A program made the position numbers and the translations under genes. Under the pieces are notes generated by a model. It made no database searches. It was not told where the DNA came from and saw only the letters and a program-made list of their open reading frames with translations. From positions 124,001 through 188,000 of the forward strand of contig JALTJZ010000011.1 of the NCBI GenBank assembly GCA_027076325.1: DNA of 64,000 nucleotides, read 5' to 3'. Source of the DNA: Chromatiales bacterium. GTDB taxonomy: Bacteria; Pseudomonadota; Gammaproteobacteria; UBA6429; Thiohalophilaceae. Positions 1 to 8,760 of the stretch are shown here, one piece after another (within the stretch, counting starts at the first letter, position 1; each line of letters starts with the position of its first letter).

Positions 1-579
1 CTCGGGTATACTAAAAAATTCCTCTACATAGCCAATGCACAGATAGGCAACTAATTTATTATCTGCTGGTGATTTAAGTATTTTCTTCACAGATTCCGGA
101 TTCAATATACTCACCCAACCTAAACCAATGTTCATCGCTCGCGACATTAACCACATATTTTGAACTGCACAAACGACACTGTATTCACCTGTTTCCAGCA
201 TTGTATTTTGGCCAAGAACTGGTGTGTCTGATGGTTTATAAAAAACCGCTATATTAATGGGTGCCTCAAGAATACCTTCCAGTTTAAGTTGTTTATACAT
301 TTCCTGTTGCTTATTACTAAAAATGGCTTGTGCTTTTTTATTTTCGACTACAAAATTTTCATATACCTGTTTTTTTATTTTATCGTCTCGAATAATCACA
401 AATTCCCATGGCTGAGAAAACCCAACGGATGGAGCTAATGAAGCAGCATGAAGTATTTTCTTTATAGCTTCATCTGATATGGGCTTACCTAAAAAATTAT
501 TACCGCGAATATCGCGACGATGAAGCATAATATCTTCCAACAATGCCTGTTCATCAATTGTAAATTGTTTGTTTTTCAT
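1..579 (-). CDS. bluB: 5,6-dimethylbenzimidazole synthase BluB (partial, C-terminus beyond window)
   Basis: Nitroreductase-fold flavoenzyme. BluB splits reduced FMN to make dimethylbenzimidazole, the lower ligand of cobalamin, in the cytoplasm. The reading frame is open from an ATG at 579 to the window edge (193 codons), so the C-terminus is missing. BluB hallmarks are visible: RRDIRG near residue 21, the block APSVGFSQPWEFVIIRDD near residues 50-67, and AVQNMWLMSRAMNIGLGWVS near residues 145-165, where BluB has a very similar VQNLW...GVGWVSI stretch. The APSVGFxQPW block separates BluB from ordinary nitroreductases. No other cobalamin gene is in view, so pathway completeness cannot be judged. 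It could be a related nitroreductase, but the motif match is good. Confidence 0.82.
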   Translation of the reverse strand, partial: MKNKQFTIDEQALLEDIMLHRRDIRGNNFLGKPISDEAIKKILHAASLAPSVGFSQPWEFVIIRDDKIKKQVYENFVVENKKAQAIFSNKQQEMYKQLKLEGILEAPINIAVFYKPSDTPVLGQNTMLETGEYSVVCAVQNMWLMSRAMNIGLGWVSILNPESVKKILKSPADNKLVAYLCIGYVEEFFSIPE

Positions 580-721
580 CTGCTTATAATAATTTCAAAC
601 GACAGACTTAATATCTTCTGCTAACGGCCATTTTAAATGTGAAGTGTTATTTAGTCAGGGGCTTCAAGTATCACATTTATATTTAAAATTATCAACAGAC
701 TAACCCCCCCTATAGTATTGA

Positions 722-1126
722 TTATTTAGTAAAAGATCGGGGGCGCACCCAAAACCAGCTACCAACAACTACGATACCAAATATGCTATAACAAACAACA
801 AATACCCAGGCAGGTGCCTGATAATATAAAATAGTTTCCAGCCAGTGTGATATAAAAGACCCTGTATAAACGACGTCGCCTGCCCGCGCACGCAGCTCCA
901 TTTCAATTGTAGTAAGTGGGCAAATAATACCGAACCACGACTGCACAATCACCACCGCAACCACTAGCAAATGCAGTATGCGAAACCAGCGATTTCGAAC
1001 CCATCGCCAGCGACGCAATTTGCCAACAAATATCAGGATAAAACCAGTCACAACAAAAATAACAAGTAATACATGCAGCAACAAAATTATATCTGCGGCA
1101 AGTAGAAAGAGTGTGGATGATTCCAT
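722..1126 (-). CDS. DUF2784 family inner-membrane protein
   Basis: A 134-residue protein with four predicted membrane helices. It matches what I know of DUF2784: an N-terminal helix rich in LLLH, a central HLLVV helix, the motif CPLTTIEMELRARAG near residues 69-83, then Y-GSF and a C-terminal helix. The function of the family is unknown. The gene stands alone, convergent with nothing, with short gaps on both sides. The ATG at 1126 is the only convincing start. The C-terminus ends in a short basic tail (RPRSFTK), presumably cytoplasmic. Confidence 0.7.
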   Translation of the reverse strand: MESSTLFLLAADIILLLHVLLVIFVVTGFILIFVGKLRRWRWVRNRWFRILHLLVVAVVIVQSWFGIICPLTTIEMELRARAGDVVYTGSFISHWLETILYYQAPAWVFVVCYSIFGIVVVGSWFWVRPRSFTK

Positions 1127-1295
1127 TTGTGTTACTCGTCATTTCAAAAATTGAGGAAAACCCCACAACATTTTAAATGAACCCTCACATAGCTGGTATA
1201 GGATGATACTTTCTTATAAAGTATCAGCCAGCCTTGTTTTGCAATGAAAGTATATAGCATGGCGCTCATTACTATAAAACAGATTACCCGTATAC

Positions 1296-1751
1296 TTAAT
1301 CATTAGGCTGCTTCTCTACAACTAAGACAACACCATCGACTTTAACCACCTTAACGGTTTCACCCACTGCACAGTCTTCACCTTCAATTTTCCATGTTGT
1401 ATCATCCACACGGATCTTTCCACGCCGATTAACTATTGGCTCTTCTAAAGTAAAGGTGCGCCCAACGTATTGCATACCCCGGCGATTAAGCTGGGGCTGA
1501 TCTGTTTCCGTTGTATGCTTACCCGCGACTTTTCGCCATACAAATAAACTGGCGACACTGAGTATTCCAAACAAAAGCAGCTGATATTCCCAGGTAATGC
1601 CGGTAAACAGGCTTAAAATTATACCCATAATGGCCGCTGCAATGGCTATCCACATAAAGAAGGCTCCGGGTGCAAACACTTCCATGACGAATAAAATAAT
1701 GGCAAGTATAAACCAGTGCCAGTTGGTTAAATTTTCAAGTAATCCACTCAT
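1296..1751 (-). CDS. NfeD-like membrane protein, partner of the SPFH protein
   Basis: A 151-residue NfeD-family protein (YbbK/YbbJ type of short NfeD). The first 75 residues hold two or three membrane helices. The last 60 residues form the small beta-barrel (OB-fold) NfeD domain: NRRGMQYVGRTFTLEEP, then RGKIRVDDTTWKIEGED and VGETVKVVKVDGVVL. Short NfeD proteins are almost always encoded beside a stomatin-like SPFH protein and are thought to work with it in organising membrane microdomains and in membrane protein quality control. Here the SPFH gene lies directly upstream with 9 bases between, so the two form an operon. Confidence 0.85.
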   Translation of the reverse strand: MSGLLENLTNWHWFILAIILFVMEVFAPGAFFMWIAIAAAIMGIILSLFTGITWEYQLLLFGILSVASLFVWRKVAGKHTTETDQPQLNRRGMQYVGRTFTLEEPIVNRRGKIRVDDTTWKIEGEDCAVGETVKVVKVDGVVLVVEKQPND

Positions 1752-1760
1752 ATGGGTAGC

Positions 1761-2678
1761 CTACTTTTTTACAGCTTTAGTCAGTTCCGCAATACCGCCG
1801 ATGGCACCGATAATGCTACCCGCTTCTAATGGCATAAGAACCAGTTTTTCATTGGGTGCAGAAGCAATTTCTTTTAGTGCTTCGACATAATTATTGGCAA
1901 CAAAATAGTTAACCGCATTAATATCACCCTGCTCAATCGCTTTGGAAACCACATGGGTTGCGCGTGCTTCTGCTTCTGCCTCACGTTCACGGGCTTCAGC
2001 ATCGCGAAATGCGGCTTCCTTGCGGCCTTCCGCCTGTAGTATGGCAGCTCGCTTTTCACCCTCGGCTTTTAGAATTTCGGATTGACGCTCACCTTCTGCT
2101 TCTAAAATAAGTGCACGTTTTTCACGCTCTGCTTTCATCTGACGAGCCATTGAATCCACCAGGTCTCGTGGAGGGCTAATGTCTTTAATTTCGATACGGG
2201 TAACTTTAACACCCCAGGGAGTGGTGGCATCGTCAACAACATTGAGTAACTGTGCATTAATTTTATCGCGCTTGGATAACAGCTCATCCAGATCCATTGA
2301 ACCCATCACCGTTCTAACATTCGTCATGGTTAAATTTAAAATCGCAAGTTCAAGCTGATTCACTTCATAGGCCGCTTTGGCTGCATCAAGAACCTGATAA
2401 AAAACCACACCATCCACTCGTACCATGGCATTGTCCCTGGTGATCACCTCCTGTGATGGCACATCCATAACACGCTCCATCATATTAAGTTTGGCTCCCA
2501 CCTTGTCAAAAACCGGTGTAATCCAGTTTAAGCCTGGGTGAAGCGTGCGCGTGTAACGCCCAAAACGCTCAATGGTATATTCCATTCCCTGCGGAACAGA
2601 TTGCACCCCCATAAATAATAATACAAACGAGAAAAGCAGCCCGAATAAGACGAAAGCCCCAAATCCTAACTCAAACAT
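1761..2678 (-). CDS. SPFH/Band 7 (stomatin-like) protein, QmcA type
   Basis: A 305-residue stomatin/prohibitin homologue. An N-terminal membrane helix (residues 5-25) is followed by the Band 7 domain, starting at VPQGMEYTIERFGRYTRTLHPG. A long Glu/Ala/Arg-rich coiled coil (about 175-245: EKRALILEAEGERQSEILKAEG) and a short hydrophobic C-terminal part (APNEKLVLMPLEAGSIIGAIGG) complete it. These proteins oligomerise at the inner membrane and often associate with membrane proteases such as FtsH. The start is supported by AAGGAG seven bases before the ATG. It is the first gene of a two-gene operon with nfeD. The E. coli counterpart is qmcA-ybbJ. Confidence 0.88.
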   Translation of the reverse strand: MFELGFGAFVLFGLLFSFVLLFMGVQSVPQGMEYTIERFGRYTRTLHPGLNWITPVFDKVGAKLNMMERVMDVPSQEVITRDNAMVRVDGVVFYQVLDAAKAAYEVNQLELAILNLTMTNVRTVMGSMDLDELLSKRDKINAQLLNVVDDATTPWGVKVTRIEIKDISPPRDLVDSMARQMKAEREKRALILEAEGERQSEILKAEGEKRAAILQAEGRKEAAFRDAEAREREAEAEARATHVVSKAIEQGDINAVNYFVANNYVEALKEIASAPNEKLVLMPLEAGSIIGAIGGIAELTKAVKK

Positions 2679-2969
2679 AATAAACTCCTTATTTTATCTT
2701 TACTGAGTATAACGCGTTGAATAAAGAAGATAACTACCTGTCGCTTTGTATTTTTTTAGTTCAAAATATGCGCACGATACTTTGATTTATCAAAACAGTT
2801 AAATATAAACAATTTCAATAGCTTATGATTAACTGTTTAACTTGCATCAAAAAAACAGATCTGAAGCACATCTGGGCAAAAGCCCCGCATAGCATACTCA
2901 ACTAATTATAAAACGGCACCCACCCACAACAACGAATAGAGCGAACAGCCGGAATTAATTTAACCATTA

Positions 2970-2998
2970 TTGGTTAGCCAACGGCTTTTAGTTATAAT
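2970..2998 (+). promoter_or_regulatory. Predicted sigma-70 promoter of the oxygenase-like gene
   Basis: TTGGTT at 2970-2975 and a perfect TATAAT at 2993-2998 are separated by 17 bases. This would start transcription near 3005 and give a leader of about 130 bases before the ATG at 3138. The rest of the gap 2679-2969 is AT-rich and shows nothing further that I can support. Confidence 0.5.
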
Positions 2999-3004
2999 AA
3001 CCGA

Positions 3005-3137
3005 CCCCGCCGACAACTCAAAAGGGAAAACCGCGGGGAACGCTATTGTCTGCCCCCAGCAGTTTTACTCCGGCCATAAACTGGCACGAAGGGAAACCAG
3101 TTAAGCATCGATTAATCACTCGCAATACTAAATTAAA
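3005..3137 (+). promoter_or_regulatory. GC-rich structured 5' leader, possible cis-regulatory RNA
   Basis: The 130-base leader is visibly more GC-rich than the gap before it and contains pairing segments. GGGG at 3036-3039 can pair with CCCC at 3053-3057, and AACTGG (3079-3084) pairs with CCAGTT (3097-3102) around a 12-base purine-rich loop. No good Shine-Dalgarno stands just before the ATG. I could not match it to a known riboswitch. It superficially resembles parts of a cobalamin leader (GGGAAA, CTGCCCCC) but lacks the conserved order. Confidence 0.3.
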
Positions 3138-3872
3138 ATGAAAAAACTACACCCACTTGAGCATGGCCTGAATGCCTACAAAGTAAACTTTGACGCGGCA
3201 CTCCTTAAACCCCTGCAAACACTTTTTGACACTTCATTAAGGGAGCGACTAAACCGTGAAGGTTATGCTTACTTGTTTGAGGGACTTGAACAAATTAATA
3301 TTCAAATTACCGATGAAGCGCTTAAATACCATATCACCTCTTATGGTACCGCCCCCTTACTGTGGATATCGAACAACAACGCCCACACTTACAAACTCTT
3401 TAAATCCTTTATGGATGAGTTAAATATAATGGATGACATTAAAACACTGGTCGATTTTAAAAATAAAATAGAAGTTTACTGCGGTTTTTTTGTTGTTGGC
3501 AAAGGCATGGATAGACCCACATGGCATAAAGATTTTTACGATGGTGCACAAGGCTATACTTTAATAACACCGTTGTTCGAACTTGACAATGCACACGGAA
3601 ACTTGATGTACAAAGACGCTGCATCGAACGTGAAAAAATATAAATACAAAATAAATGAAGCGGTTGTTTTTGGTAGCGGCTTTGAGCATGCAACCGAACC
3701 TTATACAAAAACCGACAACCTAAGGGTAATGCTGAGCTTTACCTTTGGCACTGATAAAATAGAACATTGGGAAACGCTGAGTAAAACTATCGGCGAACAA
3801 TCGAACTATATGATACTACCCTGTGGCCATCAAAAAGGTAGCTGTGGTTGCTGCAATGAGCCAGGAGCATAA
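3138..3872 (+). CDS. 2-oxoglutarate/Fe(II)-dependent oxygenase-like protein
   Basis: A 244-residue soluble protein. The centre has the pattern of a non-heme iron(II) oxygenase of the double-stranded beta-helix fold: His130-x-Asp132 in WHKDFYDG, a distal His184 in SGFEHATEPY, and Arg196 in LRVMLSF, which would hold the 2-oxoglutarate carboxylate. Spacing of 52 residues between the HxD and the distal His is usual for the fold. The C-terminus is unusual: a Cys-rich tail (CGHQKGSCGCC) that could bind a metal. Substrate is unknown; phytanoyl-CoA-hydroxylase-like and prolyl-hydroxylase-like enzymes share this arrangement. The gene is preceded by its own promoter and a structured leader, and stands alone. 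Confidence 0.5.
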   Translation: MKKLHPLEHGLNAYKVNFDAALLKPLQTLFDTSLRERLNREGYAYLFEGLEQINIQITDEALKYHITSYGTAPLLWISNNNAHTYKLFKSFMDELNIMDDIKTLVDFKNKIEVYCGFFVVGKGMDRPTWHKDFYDGAQGYTLITPLFELDNAHGNLMYKDAASNVKKYKYKINEAVVFGSGFEHATEPYTKTDNLRVMLSFTFGTDKIEHWETLSKTIGEQSNYMILPCGHQKGSCGCCNEPGA

Positions 3873-3901
3873 ATAGCAAAAATCCCCACCGCAAGCCCTT
3901 C

Positions 3902-3928
3902 GATGGGTTTCGCTTTGCTCTACCCATC
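3902..3928 (+). repeat. REP-like palindromic repeat
   Basis: GATGGGT (3902-3908) and ACCCATC (3922-3928) form a 7-base stem around TTCGCTTTGCTCT. This unit resembles short palindromes scattered between genes in many proteobacterial genomes. It lies between the oxygenase-like gene and ttcA. No second copy was seen in this window. Confidence 0.45.
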
Positions 3929-3999
3929 CTACTGCTTTTTACTGCAAGCAGCAGGGAATTGTGCCTAAAGAGACTAAAAAATACTGATATAATAGCGTA

Positions 4000-4872
4000 A
4001 TGAATACAGCCATCCGCACATCCAATAGCTTCAATAAATTACGCTCACGCCTCGAACGTGAAACAGGCAAAGCCATTAGCGATTATAAAATGATTGAAGA
4101 GGGTGATGTAATTATGGTGTGCTTATCCGGTGGCAAAGATTCCTACACGATGCTATCGGTACTGCAAGCGTTACAAAAACGTGCGCCGGTTAATTTTAAA
4201 TTAATTGCGATGAACCTGGATCAAAAACAGCCCGGCTTTCCGGCTGACACCCTGCCCGGATATTTAAAATCTGTTGGCGTGGATTACCATATTATTACCC
4301 AGGACACCTATTCAATAGTTAAAGAAAAAATTCCCGAAGGTAAAACAACTTGTTCGCTGTGTTCACGTTTACGCCGCGGCATTATTTATAAAACCGCCAA
4401 GCAACTCGGTGCGAATAAAATTGCTTTAGGTCACCATCGTGACGATATTATCGAAACGCTATTCTTAAATATGTTTTTTGGTGCCAAAATAAAAGCCATG
4501 CCACCCAAACTTTTAACCGACGATAGGGCACACATTTTAATTCGTCCGTTATCTTATTGTGCAGAACGTGACATTGAACGTTTTGCGACACAAATGCAGT
4601 ACCCGATTATTCCCTGCAACCTCTGCGGCTCACAGGAAAACCTGCAACGCCAGTCGATTAAAACCATGCTGGCCGATTGGGAAAAAGCATACCCGGGACG
4701 TAATACAAACATCTTTCATGCCATTCAAAATATCGTGCCCTCTCAGCTTGCCGATAGCAAACTGTTTGATTTTGAAAACCTGCAAACAGCGGCCATTGAT
4801 AATGACGAGAGTTTGTTTGAATTTACTGCAAGCTATAAAGTAGCGAGTAATTTTTCGATTCCGGTTAAATAA
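4000..4872 (+). CDS. ttcA: tRNA 2-thiocytidine biosynthesis protein TtcA
   Basis: A 290-residue PP-loop ATPase that thiolates C32 of certain tRNAs. The PP-loop SGGKDS is at residues 43-48. The Cys pairs that hold the [4Fe-4S] cluster are present: Cys118 and Cys121 (CSLC) and Cys206/Cys209 (CNLC). The blocks [18 protein letters not shown] and MPPKLLTDD are typical of TtcA. The ATG at 4000 gives the usual start, with the conserved N-terminal [14 protein letters not shown]. The gene is monocistronic here. Confidence 0.96.
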   Translation: MNTAIRTSNSFNKLRSRLERETGKAISDYKMIEEGDVIMVCLSGGKDSYTMLSVLQALQKRAPVNFKLIAMNLDQKQPGFPADTLPGYLKSVGVDYHIITQDTYSIVKEKIPEGKTTCSLCSRLRRGIIYKTAKQLGANKIALGHHRDDIIETLFLNMFFGAKIKAMPPKLLTDDRAHILIRPLSYCAERDIERFATQMQYPIIPCNLCGSQENLQRQSIKTMLADWEKAYPGRNTNIFHAIQNIVPSQLADSKLFDFENLQTAAIDNDESLFEFTASYKVASNFSIPVK

Positions 4873-5052
4873 TAAACCTTCATTCGCTGATTTCTCAATT
4901 CTAAAAAAAGCGGCCTGCCTTTATTAATTGTTGAGGCTCGCTGTCGCCACCGTCAATATCCGTCAATAAAAAACCCCACAAAACATTAATTATAGGGCTA
5001 ATATAAGGTTCAAAACACCACTTTTACTGTATTTGTACGTAAGTGGGTATTT

Positions 5053-5928
5053 TTATCTTATTTCGGCCAATAATCGACTGCAAATCCCATCCGCTTGCGA
5101 CTCATAGCCCCCACCAAACATGTTAAAATGGTTTAAAATGTGGTACAGGTTGTATAAATGCTTACGCACACAATAACCTTTATCCAGTGGCCAGCGCTCG
5201 TTGTAATGTGCGTAAAAATCGCTGCTAAAGCCGCCAAACAATTCGGTCATGGCGATATCGGCTTCCCGATCGCCATAATAAGTGGCAGGATCAAAGATGA
5301 TCGGCTCGCCATTGTCGCTAAAGGCAACATTGCCTGACCACAAATCGCCGTGCAATAAAGAAATGTCGGGGGTGTAACCTTGAAAGAAGCGAGCAAGGTC
5401 AGCCTGAATACGCTCAGCTTTTGCTAGCAGGTTTTTATTAGCCTTATTTTGCCGGGCAAGTTCCAGCTGAAAGCCCAGCCGCTGTGAATTCCAGAAGCTC
5501 AGCCAGTTATCCATTTGCTGATTTTTCTGTAAGGTTGAACCAATGGTGTTATCCCGATGCCAGCCAAACTGACTGCCATGATAACGATGGAGCTTTTCAA
5601 GCCGGGCAGCAAATTCCTGCATGCTGCCATGCCCGTTCAAGCGCAGGTCTTCCATTACAATATACGACTGCGCGCCATTGACACCGCAACAAATCGCAAG
5701 CGGAACCCGAATGGCTTTTGCCAGAGCCAGTTCGGCCAGCCCTTCGGCTTCAGCTTCAAACATGGCTAATTTACTGGCTGTATTCAGCTTTACAAAATAC
5801 GCTTTATTTTTTGACTGAATGCGGTACGCCGAGTTAATACAACCCCCACCCACCGCATTATGCGTTTTTATTTCAAATGGTTCGGCCGTTACCTGACTAA
5901 TATGTTCAGCCAGCAAATCCCAGTTCAT
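5053..5928 (-). CDS. Fructosamine kinase family protein
   Basis: A 291-residue protein kinase-like phosphotransferase of the fructosamine-3-kinase/YniA family. These enzymes phosphorylate ketoamines formed by glycation of proteins and so trigger deglycation. Visible: N-terminal GGGCINSAYRI near residues 27-37, FVKLNTASKLAMFEAEAEGL with the ATP-binding Lys, the catalytic loop LLHGDLWSGNVAF near 191-203 (Asp as base), and the metal-binding IIFDPATYYGDREADIAMTELFGGF. Length is normal. It lies three bases from the stop of the dienelactone hydrolase gene upstream, so the two are probably co-transcribed. Confidence 0.9.
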   Translation of the reverse strand: MNWDLLAEHISQVTAEPFEIKTHNAVGGGCINSAYRIQSKNKAYFVKLNTASKLAMFEAEAEGLAELALAKAIRVPLAICCGVNGAQSYIVMEDLRLNGHGSMQEFAARLEKLHRYHGSQFGWHRDNTIGSTLQKNQQMDNWLSFWNSQRLGFQLELARQNKANKNLLAKAERIQADLARFFQGYTPDISLLHGDLWSGNVAFSDNGEPIIFDPATYYGDREADIAMTELFGGFSSDFYAHYNERWPLDKGYCVRKHLYNLYHILNHFNMFGGGYESQADGICSRLLAEIR

Positions 5929-5930
5929 CG

Positions 5931-6743
5931 TTATTTAAAAATTTGCTGGAAGAAAGACTGCATTTTTTCCCATGATTTTTTGTCGACTTCCGCATTGTAT
6001 TGCAGTGGCATATTAAACTTTTTGCCAAAGGCATCTGCTTGCGGGTTGGTAAAACTGTGCTTTGCGCCTTTGTAGTTTACAAACTCAAATGCCACAGCGG
6101 CGTTTTTCATTTCCTGTTTTAATGCGCTAATTTGTTCTTTGGTTACAAACGGGTCATCCGCACCATTTAAAACCAGTACGCTGGCTTTTACCTTGCCTTT
6201 AACGGCAGGCGTTTTTGTGCCGATACTACCATGAAAACTAACTACACCTTTCAATGGCAAACCCTGACGCGCCATATCCAGAACCACACCACCACCAAAA
6301 CAATAGCCAATGGCAGCAATACGTCCGGCATCCGTTACGGGCTGCGCCTTTAAAACGGCCAGTGCCTTCTTATAACGTAAACGGGCGTTATCCATGTTTG
6401 CCAGAACTTCCGACATAAATTTTTTGGCATTGTCAGGGTGTTTCGCTAGTTTACCTGAGCCATACATGTCTAAAGCAAACGCACTGTAACCCAGCCGTGC
6501 TAACATACGAACCCGTTTACGGGCATAGTCATTATGCCCCCACCACTCATGTACCACCAGCACACCCGGGCGCTTTCCTTTTATTGCATTGTCATAAGCG
6601 TAATAACCCGTCATTTCTACATTATTAATACGGTAAGGTATCACTTTAGTCACCACTTCTGCATAAAGTGGTGTTGCTATTGTTAGACTGGCAACAACAG
6701 CCATCCATTTAAAATAATTTTTAACCAATTGATTTAGGCGCAT
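5931..6743 (-). CDS. Exported dienelactone hydrolase family protein
   Basis: An alpha/beta hydrolase of the dienelactone hydrolase family. The start is set at ATG 6743 because AAGGAGG lies six bases upstream. Longer reading from 6782 would put that Shine-Dalgarno inside the gene. The 271-residue product begins with a signal peptide (VVASLTIATPLYA, cleaved before EVV). The catalytic triad is visible: Cys in GYCFGG, Asp in NGADDPF and His in GAKHSF. LVVHEWWGHNDYARKRVRMLA is diagnostic of the family. The periplasmic location is less common, as most members are cytoplasmic. Substrate is unknown. It heads an operon with the fructosamine kinase gene. Confidence 0.88.
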   Translation of the reverse strand: MRLNQLVKNYFKWMAVVASLTIATPLYAEVVTKVIPYRINNVEMTGYYAYDNAIKGKRPGVLVVHEWWGHNDYARKRVRMLARLGYSAFALDMYGSGKLAKHPDNAKKFMSEVLANMDNARLRYKKALAVLKAQPVTDAGRIAAIGYCFGGGVVLDMARQGLPLKGVVSFHGSIGTKTPAVKGKVKASVLVLNGADDPFVTKEQISALKQEMKNAAVAFEFVNYKGAKHSFTNPQADAFGKKFNMPLQYNAEVDKKSWEKMQSFFQQIFK

Positions 6744-6870
6744 AATCATCCTCCTTAATTTTATTTTTACTGAGCGTTCCATTTGAGCACAGCGCTCTTA
6801 TTAGCTCAACAATTTATATAAACACTGCTACCCCGTTAACGGGACAACAATAAAACTCTTAAAGATAAAA

Positions 6871-6897
6871 AAACCTGCCTTTGCTTAAGGCAGGTTT
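6871..6897 (-). terminator. Rho-independent terminator of the small Cys-rich protein gene
   Basis: AAACCTGCCT (6871-6880) and AGGCAGGTTT (6888-6897) form a perfect 10-base stem with a 7-base loop. Read on the minus strand it ends in a run of T and sits 28 bases after the stop at 6925. Confidence 0.85.
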
Positions 6898-6924
6898 TCC
6901 AGTACAGCAAACTCGACTTAAGTT

Positions 6925-7119
6925 TTAGTCTACGCTCACCATATCCTGCCCGCAACACATAGGCGATTTCACTTTACCGTGCCCATCCGGGCATTCAGAA
7001 ACACCCACATCATGGCCGTCATCCGCAGTAATCTTGCCGTGTACCAACTCCTTGTCACACTGGCCACACGTCATGGATCCAATAGTCATTCCGCATTTTT
7101 TACATTCATAAGCTGCCAT
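6925..7119 (-). CDS. Small Cys-rich (zinc-ribbon-like) protein
   Basis: A 64-residue protein with two CxxC knuckles (CKKCGM and CGQCDKE near residues 5-20) and further cysteines in SECPDGHGKVKSPMCCGQDM. It probably binds zinc or another metal. The chosen ATG at 7119 has GGAG six bases before it. A longer reading from 7176 has no such support. The pattern of an N-terminal CxxC pair, a variable loop and a C-terminal MCCG resembles small uncharacterised proteins common in marine gammaproteobacteria. I do not know a function. It is monocistronic, with a strong terminator behind it. Confidence 0.75.
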   Translation of the reverse strand: MAAYECKKCGMTIGSMTCGQCDKELVHGKITADDGHDVGVSECPDGHGKVKSPMCCGQDMVSVD

Positions 7120-7355
7120 TTTGCTCTCCAGATTAATCAAAGACTCCCTTGTGTTTTCTGAAATACAGACAAACACTCACAACAGTATAACAACGATTTT
7201 AAAAATAAAAACCTTGCAACCACACTTATGCCACAAACTGGATTGAACTTAATTGCTGTTTTTTTGGTCAACCTTACCTATACTTTTACCATATATCGCG
7301 TATCTGGAAATTTTAGACAAAACCCTTTAGCTAGACTTAACCAACGGAAATTATT

Positions 7356-8225
7356 TTGAAATTAACAGTTTTAAGCCCTTATTTACTGGCCATTTCGCTA
7401 CTATTCATTGCTATTCAAGTACCGAGCTTTGCTCAACCACGGGCATTTATCCAGCCCCAACACGTCGCTAACACCGCTGCCGGTGATTTAAGCCAGGTTT
7501 TTATTACCGACTGTAAAGCAAAAGGGGAATACGGCCTTTATTCCTATTATATTTTTCCACGGCCACCCGTTTTTAATGCGCATACCCGCGCCATCGAACA
7601 AACAGAGCAGTTACTGCGCAAAATTCACAAGCTAAAGCAACACTACCTGACTACACCTGCAAGTAAGCAACATACCTTTTATATACCGGTTTCTTTTGAG
7701 CCACAAAGCTGGGTAATACAACCGACAGAAGATGATTACAATGCTGCCGCGCGCTGGTTAGTGCACAATTTTGACCATCAGTGTGCTAAAAAATTACTTG
7801 CTGCTTTCCCCCAAATAAACAATGCAGGCCCCTACATCCTCTCCAGTACCCGAAAACTTGGGCAAGCATCGCCATGGCGAATGCCCGTACTCACACAAGA
7901 TTTTTCAAATATCACGCTCGATGAGTCAACATACTGGCTTGACGTTTTCTTTAAAAAAAGCCAGCAGCCCCAGTCCTGGGGAAACATGGATTTACTCAAT
8001 TTGCGCAAGAACATCCAGACACGCTTATTTCGTCAGTACAGCCAGAAAAAGCAAAAGAGTTCACTCGCTCATAACAACCAAAACGCGCTGTTGCTGCCAG
8101 CAGACTCGACACAAATCGAACCAGAAACCACCGTCCCGGTGAGTGAAAGCCCCCATATGGAAGCCAACCCTTACTTTGATAAAATAACCATCCAGCTTAA
8201 AAGGGATAAACAAGTTAGACACTAA
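7356..8225 (+). CDS. Exported protein of unknown function
   Basis: A 289-residue protein starting with TTG at 7356 (GGAAA lies seven bases before; there is no ATG nearby). Residues 1-26 form a signal peptide (YLLAISLLFIAIQVPSFA). The mature part has no motif I recognise. It is rich in Gln, Tyr and Trp, with a single well-separated pair of Cys (FITDCKAKGE and DHQCAKKLL) that could form a disulfide, and the C-terminal 70 residues are low in structure (Gln, Ser, Pro, Glu). The TTG start suggests low expression. It is isolated between an unrelated small gene and priA. Confidence 0.6.
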   Translation: MKLTVLSPYLLAISLLFIAIQVPSFAQPRAFIQPQHVANTAAGDLSQVFITDCKAKGEYGLYSYYIFPRPPVFNAHTRAIEQTEQLLRKIHKLKQHYLTTPASKQHTFYIPVSFEPQSWVIQPTEDDYNAAARWLVHNFDHQCAKKLLAAFPQINNAGPYILSSTRKLGQASPWRMPVLTQDFSNITLDESTYWLDVFFKKSQQPQSWGNMDLLNLRKNIQTRLFRQYSQKKQKSSLAHNNQNALLLPADSTQIEPETTVPVSESPHMEANPYFDKITIQLKRDKQVRH

Positions 8226-8364
8226 GCGGCCGTTTTTACTGCTTACCAGGCCGCCCTCTTTCCTCCGAAGTGGCTACCCTCTCCATAAAAAAGTAAATTG
8301 ACGAAAATCGCTTTTAACAAATTTAAACTGAAATACAAGCGCTTTGTTGCATTTTTTTTGAATG

Positions 8365-8589
8365 TTATTCACAGCTAATATAGATTTGTTTTTAAGCTGC
8401 GGTTTTTGTCTATTCAGGGCAACATATGAACAATAAAAGCCTATAAAAACAATATAAGATATTGATTTTTATAGCAATATTTCAAAGTGGTTAATTTTTA
8501 ACCATTGTAACAAAAGTGTAGCATTGACGCGGACTTTGGTTCTATTACCCCATTTCATCCACAAAGTTATCCACAGGAATTGTGGATAA
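8365..8589. promoter_or_regulatory. Cluster of DnaA boxes upstream of priA
   Basis: The 535-base gap 8226-8760 is very AT-rich. It holds TTATTCACA (8365-8373) and TTATCCACA (8567-8575), the same box inverted (8581-8589) and a near-match TCATCCACA (8556-8564). Three of the four fit TTATNCACA exactly. The last three lie within 34 bases. AT-rich DNA follows at 8600-8700. No GATC methylation sites were seen. The cluster may be a DnaA-controlled promoter for priA, a titration site, or part of an origin. Confidence 0.55.
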
Positions 8590-8760
8590 GGCGCGTGTAA
8601 GTTAAACAACAATATCTTAGCTAATTTATTCTAGAATTCACCTTAAAATAATAATATAACTCACTTTTAAATAGCGAGATTACCGCTTATTTTGTACAAT
8701 TACTCACCAATAACAGACAAGGCTGTTCAGCATTGCAAAACTTCGTTAACGTAATGCCCC

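Noticed and set aside
3005-3137. Cobalamin riboswitch, given BluB nearby
   Set aside because: Some short blocks look similar, but the conserved order and B12 box are absent, and the downstream gene is not a cobalamin gene.
5019-5052. Terminator after ttcA
   Set aside because: CCACTT and AAGTGG can pair, but the loop is long (about 17 bases) and the stem short; too weak to call.
8226-8760. Definite oriC
   Set aside because: DnaA boxes are present, but there is no dnaA, dnaN or rpmH gene nearby and GATC sites were not seen, so only a DnaA-box cluster is claimed.
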